This document shows positions 60,581 through 64,000 of a stretch of 64,000 nucleotides of DNA, piece by piece (the first letter of the stretch is position 1; the number at the start of each line of letters is the position of its first letter). The stretch comes from Bacillota bacterium (lineage in GTDB: Bacteria > Bacillota_I > Bacilli_A > RF39 > UBA660), in NCBI GenBank assembly GCA_015059425.1, contig SVAM01000007.1:1-64000 (forward strand), given 5' to 3'. The position numbers were made by a program, and so were the translations under genes. Below the pieces are notes generated by a model. That model did not search any database and had not been told where the DNA came from. It saw only the letters and a list, made by a program, of their open reading frames with translations.

Positions 60581-62356
60581 TTACTTATTTTTAGGCTTTG
60601 GTGAATTACCACCAACAACAATTGCTTCCATATTATTAATTATTTGATTTCTCTTTTCTACATCATTTTCTTCAACTTCATTTATTGAAATTAAACCTTG
60701 ATAAAATTCATCTCCATATATTTCTACTATTTTATATGCTATTTTAGGAGTTACAAGACCATATTCAATAGAATTTAAAAATATCATTATTTCCATAAAA
60801 CTAAATTCTGAATTATATAAAGAGGTAATTAATGAATTTATTATTTCAGGTTTCTTGTTATTAAGTTCTAAAATAACATTACTTTTCTTAACATTATACA
60901 TATTTGCAACATGTAAATTTGTTGCTGAATTATCTAAATCATTGATTTTTGATACATTTGATAATGCAAATTCAAGATATTCATTTAATTGTTTAACTAA
61001 TTCATTTTTAATATTCAAATCTTTAATACTATGAACATATTTATTTAAAATTGAATTATATGCTTGTTTTATGTCATCCTCTGTAATAGACTCTAAATTA
61101 TTCAAATCCAAAACTTTAACAACTTCTACTAATTTTTCTTTTTCATTTTTTCCACTTATCTTATCATAAATATCTTTTGATTTATCTTGGTAGTATTTGT
61201 TTTCTGTATCTGATAATTCATCTTCATTGGATTTATTTAAAAATTCTTCAATAAGTAATCCAAGTTCTTTAACATTTTCTGAACCTATTTCTTGATATAA
61301 TTCTTCTAATCCTTCTCCACTAGCATATATTTGTAATAATTTATCAAAATAATCACTAAAGAAATCTACTAATAAAAATTCACCCATTTCATATAATGAT
61401 GTATCTTCAATTCGACTTTTGTTAGGATTATCAATTAAATATATTCCCTTACTATGTAATTTTTTTGTTACTTCTTTTGCTACCTTTTGATTAAATATTT
61501 CATCAATCATAGATGCAAAATAATATTTAGTGGTATTTTTTTCAGTATCAGATATTAAAATTCCCATCTGCAATTGATAATTTGATTTACCTTTATAATC
61601 TAACAAATGCATACCAATTATATGATTTAATTCATGTATTAATAAAACATCAAAATAATCTTCTGCTCCAAACATTGCTTCCATTTTTCTTTTTACTGTG
61701 GAAAAGCTTACAATTGGATATAAAACAGTTTCTCCATCACTATTTAAAACAAAGTTAGGTTGAACACCATTATGCTGTTGGTCTTCAAAATCATAGAATG
61801 ATAAGTCAAAATTAACATCTTCTAAAAATTGTTTCCCAGCTATCTTTTCTTTATTTTCTTCATAATTTAATGATAACTCTAAAAGTTCTTTTTTAGCTAA
61901 TGAAGCATATTTAATATATAAATCACCAAGTTCATCTGCAAGTTCAGGTAAAATATCTTTCGTATCTGACATATTATAAAATTCTTCTCTAGCCTTTAAT
62001 ATCTGTTTAGTTTGAAATTGTTGCATTCTATTTTTTGGTTCAGCATCAATTATCTCTTGAGCATTTACACCAAAACTTTCTATTAATGAATACTTTTTAA
62101 ACATGTCATTTTCAAACAATAATTTTATATCGTTATCTGACAAATCAGTTTTAGATTTTATTTGCCCAATAAATTGTTCTAAATATTTTTGGTTTACTGT
62201 TGTTCTAATTTCATTCAATTCTTCGATAGGCTTATACCCGCATAATAAAATTAAACAATTTCTAATTTTGCTATCAATAACAGTTCTATTTTCTTCACCA
62301 TAAATTTCTACAAATGAATCTATAATAGCTTTTATTTGTACATCGCTCAAAGTCAT
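60581..62356 (-). CDS. Large HExxH (gluzincin-like) protein of unknown function
   Basis: 591 aa. Zinc metalloprotease motif HELNH (241-245) in VLLIHELNHIIGMHL, and a downstream Glu (286) in MIDEIFNQK as possible third ligand. No signal peptide or membrane helix, so cytosolic. The rest is helical and unrecognised. GGTGATAGT ribosome site. Element cargo; may process a protein target (toxin, repressor or host factor). Confidence 0.7.
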   Translation of the reverse strand: MTLSDVQIKAIIDSFVEIYGEENRTVIDSKIRNCLILLCGYKPIEELNEIRTTVNQKYLEQFIGQIKSKTDLSDNDIKLLFENDMFKKYSLIESFGVNAQEIIDAEPKNRMQQFQTKQILKAREEFYNMSDTKDILPELADELGDLYIKYASLAKKELLELSLNYEENKEKIAGKQFLEDVNFDLSFYDFEDQQHNGVQPNFVLNSDGETVLYPIVSFSTVKRKMEAMFGAEDYFDVLLIHELNHIIGMHLLDYKGKSNYQLQMGILISDTEKNTTKYYFASMIDEIFNQKVAKEVTKKLHSKGIYLIDNPNKSRIEDTSLYEMGEFLLVDFFSDYFDKLLQIYASGEGLEELYQEIGSENVKELGLLIEEFLNKSNEDELSDTENKYYQDKSKDIYDKISGKNEKEKLVEVVKVLDLNNLESITEDDIKQAYNSILNKYVHSIKDLNIKNELVKQLNEYLEFALSNVSKINDLDNSATNLHVANMYNVKKSNVILELNNKKPEIINSLITSLYNSEFSFMEIMIFLNSIEYGLVTPKIAYKIVEIYGDEFYQGLISINEVEENDVEKRNQIINNMEAIVVGGNSPKPKNK

Positions 62357-62555
62357 ACTATCACCATATTAATTATAACATACATTTTATTGTTATTTTC
62401 ATTAAATCTTAGAGGGTTTGGGATTTTCCCATAATTTTGCAAATGGAAGGAGTACATTTGCAGTGCTGGCTAAGACATAAAATTAACAAAATAAAAAAAG
62501 AGCATTTTTTGTTTTGAAAAAATTTCCCCTTTTTTTATAAAATTATTAACAATTT
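62357..62555. other. Intergenic with inverted repeats
   Basis: No gene. Perfect GCAAATG ... CATTTGC (about 62438-62460, 9-base loop) and GGGA TTTT CCC just before it; then AAAAAGAGC and T-rich sequence. Candidate origin or transfer site next to tnpV, or a regulatory hairpin. Confidence 0.4.
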
Positions 62556-62912
62556 TTATTCAAAAATATAGTTATTTATTACGATTTCTTCTGCAATATT
62601 TTTATAATTATTCATTAATTTTGTCCACTCCAAACTATCTTTTTCTTTAAAATTTTCAGATAAATTGGTATCATTTTTTATAAACTTTTGCATCAAATCA
62701 TTAACTTTTTCTTCAGAAATTTTACCAACTGAAAGAAGATATTGATATAACTTACCTTCCATTATTAACTGAAAATAAAAATTTTTTCTATATTTTTTTA
62801 TAAAATTTAATCGTAATAATCCATATTTATTTAAATTTTCTTTATCTTTTTTATCAACAATTTTTAAATTTGGTAATAAATAATCACCAACTTTTGTGTA
62901 ACTAATGCTCAT
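62556..62912 (-). CDS. tnpV: TnpV-family transposon protein
   Basis: About 118 aa from ATG 62912 (GAGGAAAATT upstream). YLLPNLKI, GLLRLNFIKKYRKNFYFQLI, EGKLYQYL, and DSLEWTKLMNNYKNIAEEI match TnpV of Tn4451-type elements. Exact role unknown; diagnostic for the element family. Confidence 0.8.
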   Translation of the reverse strand: MSISYTKVGDYLLPNLKIVDKKDKENLNKYGLLRLNFIKKYRKNFYFQLIMEGKLYQYLLSVGKISEEKVNDLMQKFIKNDTNLSENFKEKDSLEWTKLMNNYKNIAEEIVINNYIFE

Positions 62913-62958
62913 AATTTTCCTCATTTCTTTCTATTTTTGGCTTTAATTGTTATACATT

Positions 62959-63003
62959 TGTTACACAATGACTATCGCCACCACCTGCATTAATGTGATT
63001 AGA
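62959..63003. other. Element junction (att site), right copy
   Basis: Plus strand TACACAATGACTATCGCCA (62962-62980), core CC (62981-62982), then ACCTGCATTAATG of the amidase gene. Pairs with 55528-55575. Confidence 0.85.
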
Positions 63004-63240
63004 GACAACTATTACATCATTACCTGAACCATATAAACTTTGCGCTTTCTTAGGTCTATTAGTAGAATTTAAAGTAGTATCACTATCTCTGGTCAAAGAA
63101 TTTTCTATTCCAAGTTCATTTAATCTATTAGCCATATACTTACTAATCTTTAAAGTATAATCTTTTTCAATAATACCATTAGCACTTGCTCCAGGATCTT
63201 CCCCACCATGCCCTGGATCAATAACTATTTTTTTAGCCAT
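62983..63240 (-). pseudogene. LysM amidase, N-terminal part (split gene)
   Basis: ATG 63240 after GGAGGTTC. MAKKIVIDPGHGGEDPGAS (zinc His), IEKDYTLKISKYM (Glu) and VIVVSNHINAGG (second His) are the first half of an Amidase_3 domain. The native frame ends at 62983, and a few element codons follow (stop at 62950). The second half is at 54612-55548. No signal peptide, so an intracellular or spore/prophage-type lysin. Confidence 0.85.
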
Positions 63241-63360
63241 AAAAGAACCTCCTCTAAATTATTTTATGACTAATTATTTTTTTAGTTAAAAAAAGTACCC
63301 TCTTTAAAGTCAAACCTATAAAGTTAGCACAAATAAAAAAGCTCAGCAAATAAATTAAAA

Positions 63361-63786
63361 TTATCTTTTAATTAATTCTGCGCATTCAATTATATCGTCT
63401 AAATTAACTTTTTTATGAAACGTTTTTAAACTTAATACGACTTCTTTATAAACATCATATTTTAATTTACATATTTCACGATGACCACACATAGGAATTT
63501 TATAAACATATTCTAATTTGACTGCACCTACAGTCTTTTGTTTAAAATTTTTATACAAAAAATCATTATCGCATAATATAAAATGCATTAAATCATTATT
63601 ATATATACTATTATAATTTGATGTTAAAGTTAATACATAATCAAATTCATCATCAGAATGAATTATTAATACTGGTCTTCCAACTTTATATGCAGGATCA
63701 AGTTCCTTTCTATTATTTGCTTTATTTTCAAATACTATTCCCTTAACTAATATTATTTTACCTATATCGTCATTTTTATAATTCAT
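63361..63786 (-). CDS. PemK/MazF-like protein
   Basis: 141 aa. IGKIILVKGIVFE ... GRPVLIIHSDDEFDYVLTLTS has the strand order and RPVLI motif of the MazF/PemK barrel, but no antitoxin partner is adjacent. The C-terminal helix is long (KVNLDDIIECAELIKR). It may be an RNA-processing or regulatory homolog rather than a toxin. Confidence 0.5.
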   Translation of the reverse strand: MNYKNDDIGKIILVKGIVFENKANNRKELDPAYKVGRPVLIIHSDDEFDYVLTLTSNYNSIYNNDLMHFILCDNDFLYKNFKQKTVGAVKLEYVYKIPMCGHREICKLKYDVYKEVVLSLKTFHKKVNLDDIIECAELIKR

Positions 63787-63847
63787 CTAAATCACACCTT
63801 AAATAATGGTATTTATAATAACATAATAAATAAAAATATACAAGAAA

Positions 63848-63871
63848 AAAGTACCAGTTATCTGATACTTA
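63848..63871 (-). terminator. khpB terminator
   Basis: Minus strand AGTATCAG ATAA CTGGTACT (one G-U) followed by T6, at the khpB stop. Confidence 0.75.
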
Positions 63872-64000
63872 TTTATTATATTTAATTACAACGTGGCGAT
63901 TTGGTTCTTCCCCTACACTTTCAGTTGTAACTCCTTTAAAATTAGTTAATATATTATGAACGATTCTTCTTTCATAAGAATTCATATTATCCATTTCAAC
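63869..64000 (-). CDS. khpB: RNA-binding protein KhpB (Jag/EloR), C-terminal end
   Basis: Partial, running off the window. The 43 visible residues are the end of an R3H domain: MNSYERRIVHNILTNF and TTESVGEEPNRHVVI. KhpB with KhpA regulates cell elongation; it normally follows yidC and rnpA, so the replication-origin region is probably just beyond the window. Confidence 0.9.
   Translation of the reverse strand, partial: VEMDNMNSYERRIVHNILTNFKGVTTESVGEEPNRHVVIKYNK

Larger units (their letters stand above)
55551..62980. mobile_element. Tn4451/TnpX-like integrative element inserted in the LysM amidase gene
   Basis: 7,430 bp bounded by matching att half-sites. It carries a TnpX/TndX-type large serine recombinase and TnpV, both typical of Tn4451/Tn4453-type elements, a small wHTH gene, a large HExxH protein, a membrane protein and a Fic protein with a 70-bp tandem array. 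Joining its outer flanks (…GCAGGT-GG-TGGAGATGG…, minus strand) restores NAGGGDGAE, the conserved amidase motif. Confidence 0.88.

Noticed and set aside
63361-63786. Toxin-antitoxin locus
   Set aside because: No small antitoxin-like gene lies adjacent to the PemK-like protein, so only a fold resemblance is reported.

Overview
The window is chromosomal DNA from a very A+T-rich, endospore-forming, anaerobic Firmicute. Sporulation genes are spread through it (spo0A, spoIID, a spoIIQ-like gene, spoIIID, yabG, veg, spoVG, yabP, yabQ, cwlD). Anaerobic life is suggested by the class III ribonucleotide reductase nrdDG. TGA is used as a stop codon, and the tRNA-Trp seen here has a CCA anticodon, so the standard bacterial code applies. 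Gene order (ywiB-like/argS/rpoE/prfA/prmC; tatD/yabE-like/rsmA/yabG/veg/spoVG; yabP/yabQ/divIC) matches Bacillus-type synteny with short, compact proteins. I infer an uncultured host-associated lineage near the Bacilli/Erysipelotrichia, but the sequence does not prove this.

Region by region. (1) 1-4.1 kb: a small integrative element lies at the 3' end of secA. It encodes a tyrosine integrase split by a frameshift at an A8 run, and a three-gene cassette: a stand-alone class I aminoacyl-tRNA-synthetase-like protein plus two ASCH/PUA-like proteins. The original secA tail appears displaced to the far side of the element (135-191). (2) 4.1-8.2 kb: secA, a putative hairpin sRNA, a lineage gene, hpf and a cold-shock gene. 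(3) 8.4-11.3 kb: a complete agr-type quorum-sensing locus, agrBD facing agrCA, with an AgrD whose predicted signal region has no cysteine. (4) 11.3-37.7 kb: core genes for sporulation control (spoIIID, spoIIQ, spoIID, spo0A), glycolysis (pgk, tpiA, gpmI), a class A PBP, a stand-alone ncRNA, translation, the sporulation/division operon, cwlD, an Abi_2 gene and htrA. (5) 37.7-42.8 kb: minus-strand orphan genes, one frameshifted, with look-alike terminators. (6) 42.9-50.1 kb: plasmid-like accessory DNA (large and small serine recombinases, a HUH Rep-like protein, an XRE repressor, a zinc-ribbon membrane protein) next to tRNA-Trp. (7) 50.2-54.6 kb: a SleB-like hydrolase, dut, nrdG, nrdD and a divergent Crp/Fnr regulator with a palindromic operator. 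(8) 54.6-63.2 kb: a LysM amidase gene cut in two by a 7.4-kb Tn4451-like serine-recombinase element carrying Fic, a membrane protein, an HExxH protein and TnpV. (9) 63.3-64 kb: a MazF/PemK-like gene and the 3' end of khpB (jag).

The most interesting items are the synthetase-like/ASCH cassette, the exactly reconstructable insertion into the amidase gene, the Fic gene flanked by a 70-bp tandem array sharing its operator motif, the cysteine-free AgrD, and two candidate small RNAs.
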